Assembly: GCA_001931905.2 (NCBI GenBank)
Contig: MSJI02000427.1
Span: 1-27,061 of the forward strand
DNA: 27,061 nt
Origin: Cladosporium sp. IMV 00045
Lineage: Eukaryota > Ascomycota > Dothideomycetes > Cladosporiales > Cladosporiaceae
Reading direction: 5' to 3'
Part shown: in pieces, positions 8,954-18,448 of the stretch
Position numbering within the stretch: position 1 is the first letter of the stretch
How the letters are laid out: each line of letters begins with the position of its first letter
Notes under the pieces: generated by a model
Told to the model about the DNA's origin: nothing
Seen by the model: the letters and a program-made list of their open reading frames with translations, nothing else
Databases searched by the model: none
Made by a program: the position numbers and the translations under genes

Positions 8954-11900
8954 TCAGAAACGCATACCCTCCAGGATAAGCTTATATTCCTTTCTCTTCT
9001 TCTTTTTCCCACCAAGCTTAACGCGAAGCTTGCCAATGGCAGCCGCCAAAGGTTGAAAGATCTTCTTCTCTGCCAGATAAGAGCACAAGAAACTGGCTGC
9101 CGCCAACGCAAGGATGAAAAGTCGGAAATCGACGCTCATCCAGGTCAGCTCCATGAGGTCCGCAAGCCATGGAGCGGGATCAAAAAGCATGTACGAGCTG
9201 ATCGCGAGAGTGACACCCATGGTGATGACGAAAGGCAAGTTCTGACCCATGGATTGGCGGAAAGGCGGGCCGACACTGAGAACCACAGCGGACAGGATGT
9301 ATTGGTAGCACGACAAGGTGAACAGAGTGGTGTTCTGGCTGTTTTCGGAATTCGAATGTTCCTTGTCAAGTACAGGTGGCTGGTACCATGATTGTTGACG
9401 AACGACTAGCCAACCGCAGAGTTGCGTGAGAATGCAGAGTAGGATCTGCCCCAGAAGCGGCACAAGGACCTTGCGGCTGACCAAGCTTGCCGTGGGTCGC
9501 TTCTTGCTGAGCTGTGCATATGGACCTGACCATCCCATGAAGATGGCGATTGGGAGAATCAGAAGCAGGTCGATGTACAAGAATTGAAAGTCGCCAAGGT
9601 TGCTAGCAGAGGCGTAGAGGAAGCTGACGGAGGTGAACTGGATAGCCGAGTACAGCGACATGTACTTAAAACAGCTGAAACTGGTGACAAGCGCGGCGCG
9701 ACCTTCGCGGATGACCTCTGGGACGCAGCTGATATCGAAGATACGGCTGGTAAAAGGCGCTGCTACCGACGCTTCCGCCTCAGAGAGCGAAATGCCGACA
9801 TCAGCAGCCTTGAGTGCACCGCAATCGTTGGCGCCATCACCGCAGAAACCGGCAGAGTAGTCAATGCTCTGGAACTTCTCGATCATTTCATGCTTCTCAT
9901 CAGGTGACATGCGCGCGAAGACTTGTCCAATGGCCAGCATCTCCCTGAGTACCTTCTCAGAAGCGAAGTCGATGATCCAGCGGAACACGTCGCCCGAGAT
10001 CGCAACAGAGTAGTTGCGCAGATTGGAAACATCATAAGGCAAGGAAGAGTCGTGCTCTGCAGGTGGTGGCAGAGGCTTCAATGTGTTCTCGTCAAGTTGG
10101 TACATAGGGTTGTCAACGCTTTCCCATACGAGTTTGGAAAGTGCCGTGTGAGAATCTCCTTCTGCGAAATGAGGGACGAAGCAGTGAGCAGTGCGGTCAA
10201 TGACGCCACATTCTCTGGCAACACTGATGGCAGTAAGGATGTTGTCACCAGTGCACATCACTGTTCTGATGTTGGCTTCTCTGAGCTCAGTGATGATATC
10301 AGTGGTGACCTCCTTGAGCTTGTTTTCGAAAACGATGAAGCCAGCAAACTCCAAGTTAGACTCTGCTTCTTCACGCTTCATCTTTTGCACCTTCAGCCAG
10401 TTGAGTTTGAAGATGTGCTTGGTAGCGCATGCGATGACACGGAAGCCTCTGTGGGTGTAGTAAGCCAGAAGCTCGTCATAGTCCGGAGGGAAGCTATCAG
10501 GCCGACAGATGCCTTTCATCGCCTCAGGGGCGCCCTTGACGTATACGTCTCCGCTCTTCTCGCCAAATTGGCGAACGATAACACTGGCACGGCGCAATTG
10601 CGATGCGAACTCGAATGATTTTAGGATACCAAGCTCGATAGGCCGGCGGCTGTTAGGAGAGTCCCTTTCCTCATCCAAGTCGAGCTCCAAACCTGGTGGT
10701 GGACGTGCTACCGAAGGCGTGAGAGAAGTATCGTCGTCCTCATCACCCGCAGCAGGTCGTTCGGAACCCTCCTCGAATTGCCAGCCAGTGTACTCGAACA
10801 TCTTGAGGTCGAGAGGGTCTCCAATGAACTCATCATCCACGACACGAAGAGAATGGCAGGTCGCCATGGTGTACAGAATGGCCTTGTTGGCGTTGTAATC
10901 CATGGTTGGGTCGCGCTCGTAGGTGGCTCCCGGGAGCAACTCGTTTGCATCGGTGAGAATGTCACCGAAGCGGTTGTGAGGTCTCTGGACGACTCTCACA
11001 CCAAGGACATCGAGGCCATCTTCGGTGAGCGTTCCAGTCTTGTCAAAGCACATGATGTCCAGTTTACCGCCAACATTGACTCTTTGCGGGCTGATGCAGA
11101 AAATCTGCTTTCCCTTCAGACGAGACAAGGCGAAGTTAGTACCAATGGTGAGTGTTGCAGGCAAAGCTGGCGGGACGACGATTGTGATGAGATCCAGTGC
11201 GCGAACCACGATCAGGTGCCAGGCTAGTCCTAGGCGCACGAAGTTGATGAAGGATGCAACGAAGCCGACGGCAGCGATACAAGCCATCACTCCGATGTAC
11301 CTGAAGGAGTCACGATAGAAGCTGAAGCCTGACGGTTTAGGGAAGAGCATCGATCGGACAAGGGCGCCCTTCGTGGTGTTAAACCCAGTTCGCACGACTA
11401 AAGCAAGGGCAGCTGCTTCGTCACTCTTGTCGTCCTGTGGTCTTCTTGCGCGAATAATCTTTGTACCGGCGAACAGCATGTGCCGTGCAACGTCAGGGTG
11501 AATATTGGAAGCTGCAAGGTTCAAAAGCTCGAGAGTCTCGTCGGTGGATGGCGATTTTGAGACGGGCACAGATTCGCCGGTCAACATGCTTTCGTTGACG
11601 ATTGCATCACCAGATAGGAGCAGGCTGTCGCAAGGAAACTGTCCGAGATTCGGATCCGTGATTTCGTATACATCTCCGGGTACGAGATCGCCGGAATCAA
11701 CATAACGCCAAAAGCCGCTGCGCAGGACGCGGATGTCGCAATCGAAACGAGAAATCTCCCGTAGACGTTTCATCGTGGCCTTCGTTTCAAGGAGTGTCGT
11801 AGTAATGCTGACCACCGAGATGATGAAGATGCAAGCGGCGTAGTAGTAGTACTCATCGACAGACCAAAGGAACAAACTTGCGATCTGAAAGACATAGAAA

Positions 11901-13051
11901 GGGTGGAATGCCTCGTCCATCAACAGCTGACCGGTCGTCTTCTGCTCGATGTCAATGACGTTCCTACCAAATATGCGCTCCCGATTTTCCTGCTCGTCGC
12001 TGTCCAGGCCTGCTTTGGCTGCAGTCACATCTGTCCAGGCAGGATCTTGCCATGTGTTGCCTGGTACCAGTTTGTCCTTCAGCGGGTGAAAACAGAATCG
12101 AATATAGCGGTAATCCAGAATTCGTAGCTCATCCATGATTGGATCATCGTATTCATCATAGTCTTGCATCTTGCCTTTCCCAGTATGACCAAACACTGAG
12201 GAGAGTGAGTTTCCAAACTCGAGAACCTTCAGGTCTTGGACGGCCATTTCTCCCCACTGGTTCTCAACCACGACCCAATCGCATTTGCCAAGGGGAGTCG
12301 GCTTGCCTGTGAAGCCAACATACCATTTGGGTAGCCATCGGAAGATCAAGTAACCAAGACCTCCGGTAAGCACACAGATGCACAAGTACAGTGCAAATCC
12401 AATAACGGAAGTCTTGAAGCCAGCCACCACAATGGTCATGTCCTCAGTATGAATGTAGATTTTCTGGCTGACACGACCGCCGGATCGATATCCACTAGTA
12501 TCCGAGCCAGCAGACGAGTGCCTACTCAAGAGCGGGCGTTCGATCGATCCTCTTCCCGGAGACTTTGAGCCTCTTGACGAACCCGACCTTCTGGATGTTC
12601 TTGAGAAGCCCGAGGAATGCCTGCTCCGAGCCGGTCTTTGGCTCTCTCTGTCCAAATCATCTTCGCCGCCATCTTGTTCAAAAGACACGTCCTCTTGTTC
12701 ATCATAGCTTTGGCGTTCCACATCGTCGAGCTCATCTTGCTCATCGAACACCACGTCTTCGTCAGACCATTCTCCAGAAACAGAATCGCGGTCATCCTCA
12801 TAGAAGGCAAAGCTCGTCGTGGAATCAGCCCTCGGTCTGCGATGGGAGAAAATACTGGTCGCGGTCGGAACACTCTCGCTCATTGGGCCTGAGAAGACCT
12901 CATCCTGCGCCATTTCCACGTCGTTGAAAATGCTGGCCTCGCTGAGATTCGACTCGCGACGGTACATGGCGCTTCGTCTTCGCTGCCATCCTTCGTCATC
13001 GATCACGGCCGACGGCCGGCGGCTACCGTAGGAACGAGGCTCGGAATCCAT
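8954..13051 (-). CDS. YPK9: P5B-type P-type ATPase (Ypk9/ATP13A2 family)
   Basis: Intronless, 1365 aa, a polytopic pump of the vacuolar/endolysosomal membrane. Residues 1-195 are hydrophilic and rich in Ser/Arg, then Asp/Glu. A membrane hairpin follows at about 206-240. Motifs in order: TGES at 491-494 (actuator domain), PPALP at 627-631 in a membrane helix, DKTGT at 670-674 with the phosphorylated Asp670, KGAPE at 839-843 (nucleotide domain), MCTGDN at 932-937 and GDGAND at 1071-1076. Six C-terminal helices and a very basic tail (GGKKKKRKEYK) follow. PPALP rather than PPELP separates P5B from the P5A Spf1 group. Known for P5B pumps: ATP13A2 exports polyamines from lysosomes, and yeast Ypk9 is vacuolar and linked to metal and polyamine tolerance. 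The exact substrate here is inferred. The ATG at 13051 is divergent from RBG1. Confidence 0.95.
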   Translation of the reverse strand: MDSEPRSYGSRRPSAVIDDEGWQRRRSAMYRRESNLSEASIFNDVEMAQDEVFSGPMSESVPTATSIFSHRRPRADSTTSFAFYEDDRDSVSGEWSDEDVVFDEQDELDDVERQSYDEQEDVSFEQDGGEDDLDRESQRPARSRHSSGFSRTSRRSGSSRGSKSPGRGSIERPLLSRHSSAGSDTSGYRSGGRVSQKIYIHTEDMTIVVAGFKTSVIGFALYLCICVLTGGLGYLIFRWLPKWYVGFTGKPTPLGKCDWVVVENQWGEMAVQDLKVLEFGNSLSSVFGHTGKGKMQDYDEYDDPIMDELRILDYRYIRFCFHPLKDKLVPGNTWQDPAWTDVTAAKAGLDSDEQENRERIFGRNVIDIEQKTTGQLLMDEAFHPFYVFQIASLFLWSVDEYYYYAACIFIISVVSITTTLLETKATMKRLREISRFDCDIRVLRSGFWRYVDSGDLVPGDVYEITDPNLGQFPCDSLLLSGDAIVNESMLTGESVPVSKSPSTDETLELLNLAASNIHPDVARHMLFAGTKIIRARRPQDDKSDEAAALALVVRTGFNTTKGALVRSMLFPKPSGFSFYRDSFRYIGVMACIAAVGFVASFINFVRLGLAWHLIVVRALDLITIVVPPALPATLTIGTNFALSRLKGKQIFCISPQRVNVGGKLDIMCFDKTGTLTEDGLDVLGVRVVQRPHNRFGDILTDANELLPGATYERDPTMDYNANKAILYTMATCHSLRVVDDEFIGDPLDLKMFEYTGWQFEEGSERPAAGDEDDDTSLTPSVARPPPGLELDLDEERDSPNSRRPIELGILKSFEFASQLRRASVIVRQFGEKSGDVYVKGAPEAMKGICRPDSFPPDYDELLAYYTHRGFRVIACATKHIFKLNWLKVQKMKREEAESNLEFAGFIVFENKLKEVTTDIITELREANIRTVMCTGDNILTAISVARECGVIDRTAHCFVPHFAEGDSHTALSKLVWESVDNPMYQLDENTLKPLPPPAEHDSSLPYDVSNLRNYSVAISGDVFRWIIDFASEKVLREMLAIGQVFARMSPDEKHEMIEKFQSIDYSAGFCGDGANDCGALKAADVGISLSEAEASVAAPFTSRIFDISCVPEVIREGRAALVTSFSCFKYMSLYSAIQFTSVSFLYASASNLGDFQFLYIDLLLILPIAIFMGWSGPYAQLSKKRPTASLVSRKVLVPLLGQILLCILTQLCGWLVVRQQSWYQPPVLDKEHSNSENSQNTTLFTLSCYQYILSAVVLSVGPPFRQSMGQNLPFVITMGVTLAISSYMLFDPAPWLADLMELTWMSVDFRLFILALAAASFLCSYLAEKKIFQPLAAAIGKLRVKLGGKKKKRKEYKLILEGMRF

Positions 13052-13440
13052 GTTGTATTATGAGACAGTTGCCTCGAAAGATGAGCACCTCAGCACATTG
13101 TCGACTGACTAGCAAAGGTCAGTAGTAGATAGCCAGAAAGCCTGGAGGAAAAGAGTTGGAGCGCCTGACCCGTTTCTCAGGAGGACGCGGCTGGCGCTGA
13201 ACCTACCCGATTCGGCTCGTTTCTCCCCCACCCAAATTCCTCGTTCAGCGACATTTCTGCGACAGCGCAACTCACGCCCGCATACTGACTGGCGGCCACA
13301 ACGGCGAGCATATAACAATACACCAAACACGTTTACTGGACTGAGCGGAATATACATCATCTAGAAGACTCAGCCAGACTAGAAACAAGGTCATCAGCAA
13401 GCCAGTCACGATCGCTCTCAGTGAGCCATAATACGCCAAA
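13052..13440. promoter_or_regulatory. Divergent intergenic region YPK9 / RBG1
   Basis: A 389-nt gap between opposite start codons. A TATA-like TATAAC at 13311-13316 lies 125 nt upstream of the RBG1 ATG. No TATA-like box is clear on the YPK9 side. No other motif recognised. Confidence 0.4.
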
Positions 13441-14915
13441 ATGGTCAACATCACGGACAAGATCAAGGAGTATGTCTTCAGGACGATCATTGATGTGTCA
13501 TGCTTTTCTGACAGCTTTGTAGGATTGAGGATGAGATGGCGAGGACACAGAGTATGCATCCTCATGACTTAAAATCATGTGGCGAATGAGTCTCACTAAC
13601 ACTTCACAGAGAACAAGGCGACAAGTAAATTGATCCAACCCGTTTTAGTGTGAATATCCACTGATTATAGCTAGATTATCATCTTGGTCTGTTGAAAGGG
13701 TATGTGCGACGACCTTGACGGTCATTTGAAGCTGATTCTGACAACACCAACAGAAAGCTCGCCCGTCTACGAGCACAGCTGCTTGAGCCTGCCCAAGGAG
13801 CAGGAGGTGCTGGTGGCCAGGGATTCGACGTCTCGAAATCTGGTGACGCGAGAATAGCGTTGGTCGGTTTCCCCTCTGTCGGTAAATCAACGTTCCTCTC
13901 GAAGATCACCAAGACGAAGTCAGAGATTGCAGCATACTCTTTCACCACGCTCACGGCCATTCCTGGTGTGCTCGAATATGGCGGTGCTGAAATCCAAATT
14001 CTCGATTTGCCTGGTATCATCGAGGGCGCTTCAGAGGGAAAAGGCCGTGGAAGACAAGTCATCTCAGCAGCAAAGGTGCGCTTTGTCGTCATTTGGTTAT
14101 GCTGCGTGGTTTGCTAACCAAATTCAGACCAGCGACATGATTGTCATGGTACTCGACGCAACCAAACGGGCCGAGCAGAGAGCGCTTCTGGAGGCAGAGT
14201 TAGAAGCTGTGGGTATCAGACTTAACCAGGAGCCTCCGAACATCTACCTCAAGCCAAAGAAGGCGGGCGGTGTCAAAATCACCTTCCAAACCCCGCCCAA
14301 GCACCTGGACGAGAAGATGCTGTACAACATCTTGAAGGATTACCGCATTCTGAACTGCGAGGTCCTGGTGCGTGATGAAGAAGGTATGTTTGAACACCAT
14401 TATACTTTGTAGTCACAATGCTTGAAAGGATGCACCGAAGAGCACTCACTAACTCTTTTCCAGCCACCGTCGACCAGTTCATCGACGTCATCATGAAAGA
14501 CCACAGGACTTACATCAAGTGTCTCTACGTCTACAACAAGATCGACAGCATCAGCTTAGAGCACCTTGACAATCTCGCACGCGAGCCAAACACAGCTGTC
14601 ATGTCGTGTGAGCTTGATCTCGGAGTTCAGGAGGTTGTCGAAAGATGCTGGGAGGAGCTGCAGCTCATGCGCATCTACACCAAACGCAAGGGCGTCGAGC
14701 CGTCATTCGACGAGGCCCTCATCGTGAGAGCCAACAGCAACATCGAAGACGTCTGCGATGCGATCCACAGGACGCTGAAGGACAGCTTCAAGTATGCTCT
14801 CGTGTGGGGCGCGAGTGCGAAACACGTGCCGCAGAGAGTGGGAATGGGTCACCTGGTTGCAGACGAGGATGTTGTGAGCATTGTGGGCACCAAGAGCGGT
14901 CTGGCAGCACAATAG
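13441..14915 (+). CDS. RBG1: DRG-family GTPase, Rbg1/DRG1 type, seven exons
   Basis: Cytosolic developmentally regulated GTP-binding protein. In yeast, Rbg1 pairs with Tma46 and associates with translating ribosomes. Exons 13441-13469, 13523-13551, 13610-13624, 13675-13699, 13754-14075, 14128-14383 and 14464-14915 join in phase to 375 aa, against about 369 for yeast Rbg1. The N-terminus [19 protein letters not shown] is the typical family start and fixes the ATG. Visible parts: P-loop GFPSVGKS (71-78), the G2 region around [13 protein letters not shown]3 [17 protein letters not shown]4 NKID, and a C-terminal TGS domain ending [28 protein letters not shown]. The first 98 coding bases are spread over four exons of 29, 29, 15 and 25 nt. 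Each intron of 50-58 nt has a recognisable branch site (TTCTGAC, CACTAAC, CACTGAT, TTCTGAC). Confidence 0.95.
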
Positions 14916-15582
14916 AGGAATGACAATCTCACGTCTCACGCCACATTTGCGTTTGTTTTTATGCATTGCATATATTGTCACATCTTGTGCTTCGCGTGGA
15001 AAGCAATCCGGGTTTCTGGAACTGACATGTCGAGATTGCCCTGCATGGCGGCGGCTCGCGGCTCAAGGAAGCCGACGCCACAAGCATGGAAGACGTGATC
15101 TCTCACATTTTATGGGCAGAACTCGAACACGTCGTCGCGGGCGGAGGCGTATAGTGCATGCATGGCACTTTTGTGAAACATGATTGTCGAGACTGTGATT
15201 TGCTTACAAGCAGCCAACGTGGGCGAGTTGCAAAGAGCAACAGGCAGACATGCATTCTGTCACATACTTACATGAATTGGTACGACGGCATCGACATTAG
15301 CTCAGACCTCGTTCTGTTACAGTGACTGCTGTCGAGACTCACTGCGCGTTTTTCACATGTGTTAGGCAGTCGTGGCAGCAGTTCTGCTGCGATCTAACGT
15401 CACTTCACCAGTGCTTCACGAGACTCACATCTTGCTTCCACTTCTTTTACTTTACCTTCCTCTCTCAATCTCTTGCACACTTGCTGGCTTTCAAGTTTAC
15501 TCTCGTTGATTCCTGTGGTCCCATTTGCACCCGAAACTCGCTTCCAAACACAAACATCAAACTACCCAAGTCAGCCTCAATC
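14916..15582. other. Intergenic: RBG1 3' side and leader of next gene
   Basis: 667 nt with no convincing gene. A small imperfect hairpin, AGTGC (15153-15157) and GCACT (15165-15169) around ATGCATG, lies about 240 nt past the RBG1 stop. The stretch 15430-15485 is strongly C/T-rich, as is common near fungal transcription starts, and probably belongs to the promoter or leader of the gene at 15583. Confidence 0.4.
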
Positions 15583-16176
15583 ATGCCTGGTAAGGGACAA
15601 GTTGCCTGGGACTCAGTCGACGCTTGGGAGAAGCTCGTTGCTGCCATCTTCGCTACCGGCATCAAAGTACAATACTCCTTACTTCCTCGTCAAATACGCC
15701 AACTAATCAAGACACAGGTCGACATTAGCAGCGTAGCAACCCACTTCGGAGCCACGTACGATACGATCGAGAACCGTCTGCGCCCAGTCAAACGGCGTGC
15801 CAAAGGGCTCCAGGAAGCAGTCCGGGATGGCAAACAAGTCAAAGTGACTTCTTCTCGCAAGTCGCCTTCCAAGCCGCCGAGGACTCCGAAGAAGTCCGCC
15901 GCCGCTCTCGAGTGTGAGTTGAAAGCATACTGCCCCCTATTGCAAAAATTTCGTTCCACGAGTTGCTGACCAAGATCATTAGCTGTCTCCAACGGCCGCA
16001 TCAGCAAGAGCACGCCGAGCAAGAAGACCCCGAAGCCAAGTCTTGTCAAGCAGGAGGCTCTGGAGAATTCTTTCAGCGATGTCGTTGATGACAGCGTTGT
16101 CGATTTGGGTCGTTTGGAGAACCCGCTGGGTGCTATGGACTTTGACGACGGCATGGGGAACATGTTTGATTTTTGA
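15583..16176 (+). CDS. Small basic protein with Myb/SANT-like N-terminal block
   Basis: Exons 15583-15666, 15718-15913 and 15983-16176 (introns 51 and 69 nt) give 157 aa. Residues 8-56 start with a conserved-looking Trp and read as three helices (WDSVDAWEKLVAAIFATG, then VDISSVATHFG, then YDTIENRLRPVKRRA). This resembles the small Myb/SANT-like helical domains common in filamentous ascomycete proteins of unknown function. Residues 60-115 are rich in Lys, Ser, Thr and Pro (SPSKPPRTPKK type), as in DNA-binding tails. The C-terminus is acidic and hydrophobic, ending GNMFDF. A nuclear DNA-binding or chromatin role is plausible but inferred. The next gene downstream has the same layout. No gene symbol is justified. 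Confidence 0.8.
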
Positions 16177-16571
16177 GCCAGAGGGCAGGATTGGAAGATG
16201 CGCCAATACACGGAAATGAAGGAAGGCCTAGTCCAGTTGACGAGAAGCAAACGATCAAGGTGTATGCTTAGCAATGCGAGGCACGCATGCGGCTATGGAA
16301 ACAGTACAAGCTTCTGGCATATCTCGTAGAGTACAACCAAGTACCACGTTCTTCAGTACCATTTCTCTCCATGTTGCACCTCAAACACCATGGAGATCTT
16401 CCACAGCTAGGGGCAAACGCATCAATTTCTCCCAACAGGTAAACCAAAATGTGACAGATTGCAGACTCCCCATGTCCAGCTAGATCAAATCTGTCAAAGA
16501 CGCATATCGAAGCATCGGGGAAAGGTACGGCAACCAGCATGCATTTTCGATACACGGCAGAGTGAGTAAAA

Positions 16572-16590
16572 TGCATGCATGATGCATGCA
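16572..16590. repeat. Perfect 9-bp inverted repeat (TGCATGCAT / ATGCATGCA)
   Basis: Arms at 16572-16580 and 16582-16590 are exact reverse complements around a single G at 16581. They are built from the self-complementary word TGCATGCA, so this may be a paired factor-binding site rather than a hairpin. Confidence 0.55.
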
Positions 16591-17021
16591 CTTACAGGGG
16601 TACGCGTACTTTGCAGTACTGAGACAGAAATGAAGTCAACATGGACATCTTGCAAGCTCACCAGAGAACGGGTAGAAATGCAAACAGATTGAGACTGCAG
16701 TGTGTCATTTACGTGATGCTCCGTTTTGAATCTGTCATTGATGAGGACCATACTGTCTTTGAATTCGTTATTGTTGAGACCTTGCTAAGGCTGATCAACT
16801 TCGTGTCAATGAGAACAGTCACTTCAGAGACTTCTAACAAACTCATTCGCTTTTCACTTCTCACTCACTCCCACTTGTCACATGATTGAGTTAATTTAGG
16901 CAGCCGCGACCCAGGTTGCCCACGCAACAAACACACATCCACCTCTCTCCAGCTTGCTCATCTTGCACTTCCTCTCACATCCTCCCTGCAGCCTAACCTT
17001 TTCTTCTGTGGCTGTGACCCA

Positions 17022-17085
17022 CTCCCTACCTTCTCCCTACCTCCTCCCTACCGTCTCCCTGCCGTCTCCCTGCAAGCCTGCAAGC
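17022..17085 (+). repeat. Five-copy 11-bp tandem repeat plus 8-bp duplication
   Basis: Five consecutive 11-nt units begin CTCCCT at 17022, 17033, 17044, 17055 and 17066, with the consensus CTCCCTACCKT drifting in the last two. They are followed by CTGCAAGC twice (17070-17077 and 17078-17085). The array ends about 35 nt before the ATG at 17120, so it lies in the promoter or 5' leader of that gene. Confidence 0.8.
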
Positions 17086-17119
17086 CTTCCATCATCCACA
17101 CCCTAGCATCCTAATCATC

Positions 17120-18045
17120 ATGGGAGGCACGACGTGGACCGACGCGCGCGACTCGCGCTTGTTCATCCTTGTCCTCGACAGAGCCAACATCAATGGCGAA
17201 GGCTTCGCCGCTCTCGCAGCGGCATACAAGAAGGAGTACCGTATATTCAGTTCCCAAATCTCGTCGAGCCAAAATTCGAGTATCCAATCATACTGACAGA
17301 ACAATGTAGAGGACACCGGCATCGACGACTATGCCCCAACGTGAGCTCATCAACGATACCCCTTTCACGATCTTCCAGACAGAGCTAACGAGCCTTCAGC
17401 GCCAAAGCCATCAAAGAACACATTGACAAGCTCAAGAAGAAGACCTCTGGTGGCGGTGGCACTCCGAAGTCCACGCCGCGCAAGGTGGCCGCCGCCAAAA
17501 CCCCGACCAGCAGCAAGACGCTAACGACGGCTCGAAAGTCCGTTAATAACACCAACAACGCCACCCCATCCCGCAGCGCCAAACGCAAGCGCACCACCAA
17601 ATCTTCCAGCGAAGAGATGAGTGACCTGCCTGAGGAAGACTCTAAGGACGAGCGTAAGATGCTCACCACCAGTAAGGCCTCCGTCGCGCCTCGTTCCTCG
17701 CTGTCTCGCCGCTCTAAGAGCCTCGCCAAATCCTACCAGCAGCTGAGCGAGGAGGACGAGGACGAGGATGCCGATGCTGAAGCGTCCGCTGAGGAAGTTG
17801 ACGTGAACAACAACATCGTCACTAGCACTGCGGTCAACGGCACCACCAACGCTGTCGCCGAGGGTGTCGAAAAGATGGATGTCGACTCGATTGCCGTCTC
17901 CGCCGGCAACACTAATGGCCACCCGACTCCGCAGGGCAAGGCTGCCAATGGCGAGAAAGGGGTTTCGTCCAAGAAGCGTGCGTTCAAGCGTGCTGTGGGC
18001 GATGAGAGCGATGGCAGTGACTTCGTTCCGAGCTTCTTCGAGTAA
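17120..18045 (+). CDS. Myb/SANT-like N-terminal block with long Ser/Lys/acidic tail
   Basis: Exons 17120-17240, 17310-17340 and 17400-18045 (introns 69 and 59 nt) give 265 aa. The first donor is GTATAT at 17241. The nearer GTACCG at 17236 would break the frame. Residues 5-65 start WTDARDSRLFILVLDRANINGEGF and end AIKEHIDKLKKK, a Trp-led helical block like that of the upstream gene at 15583. The remaining 200 residues are low in complexity: basic TPK/TPRK and SAKRKRTTK stretches (candidate nuclear targeting), Ser-rich parts and an acidic run (SEEDEDEDADAEASAEE). It ends with GDESDGSDFVPSFFE. A nuclear, DNA- or chromatin-binding role is inferred. No symbol is justified. The 31-nt middle exon depends on splicing read by eye. 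Confidence 0.8.
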
Positions 18046-18448
18046 TGCTTCAGCTCTCATCCTGAGCGGAGGGCTGGCTGTGTTTGGGAGGTCATTCTGC
18101 TGGAAACGGACTAAAGCAGCCTTGCTCTTCTCTTGGACTGTAAGATGTTTCCCAAAGAAAGGACTGTCAGAGTTTGTGATTCAGGCGTTTTGGGTACCGG
18201 AAATCGGAAGGACTGTTCTTGCTGAGAGAATGACGAGAGGAGATTAGCTCAGCAATACGAACAGTGCAAATGCAAGAAAGACAATCGGAATTTCATACCA
18301 AACCCTTATGCCTACACCCTTTGCCGTGACTCCAAGAAAATCCCGACATGCTGATGAACTGCGTCAAGAGGCAATCATTAAGAATCCAACCTCCAGCACA
18401 AGGAAAAGGAAATAGAAAAGGAAACCCAGTCGCCAAAGCCTCACTTTC
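18046..18448. other. Convergent intergenic region
   Basis: 403 nt between the stop of the Myb-like gene and the stop of the minus-strand Rossmann protein. It should hold both 3' ends. I see no gene and no repeat in it. Confidence 0.5.

Larger units (their letters stand above)
16177..17119. other. Intergenic region between the two Myb-like genes
   Basis: 943 nt, no gene recognised. It holds a perfect 19-nt palindrome-like element at 16572-16590 and, from about 16885 to the next ATG at 17120, a C/T-rich ATG-free stretch with an 11-bp tandem repeat. The second half therefore looks like promoter and leader of the gene at 17120. Confidence 0.5.
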
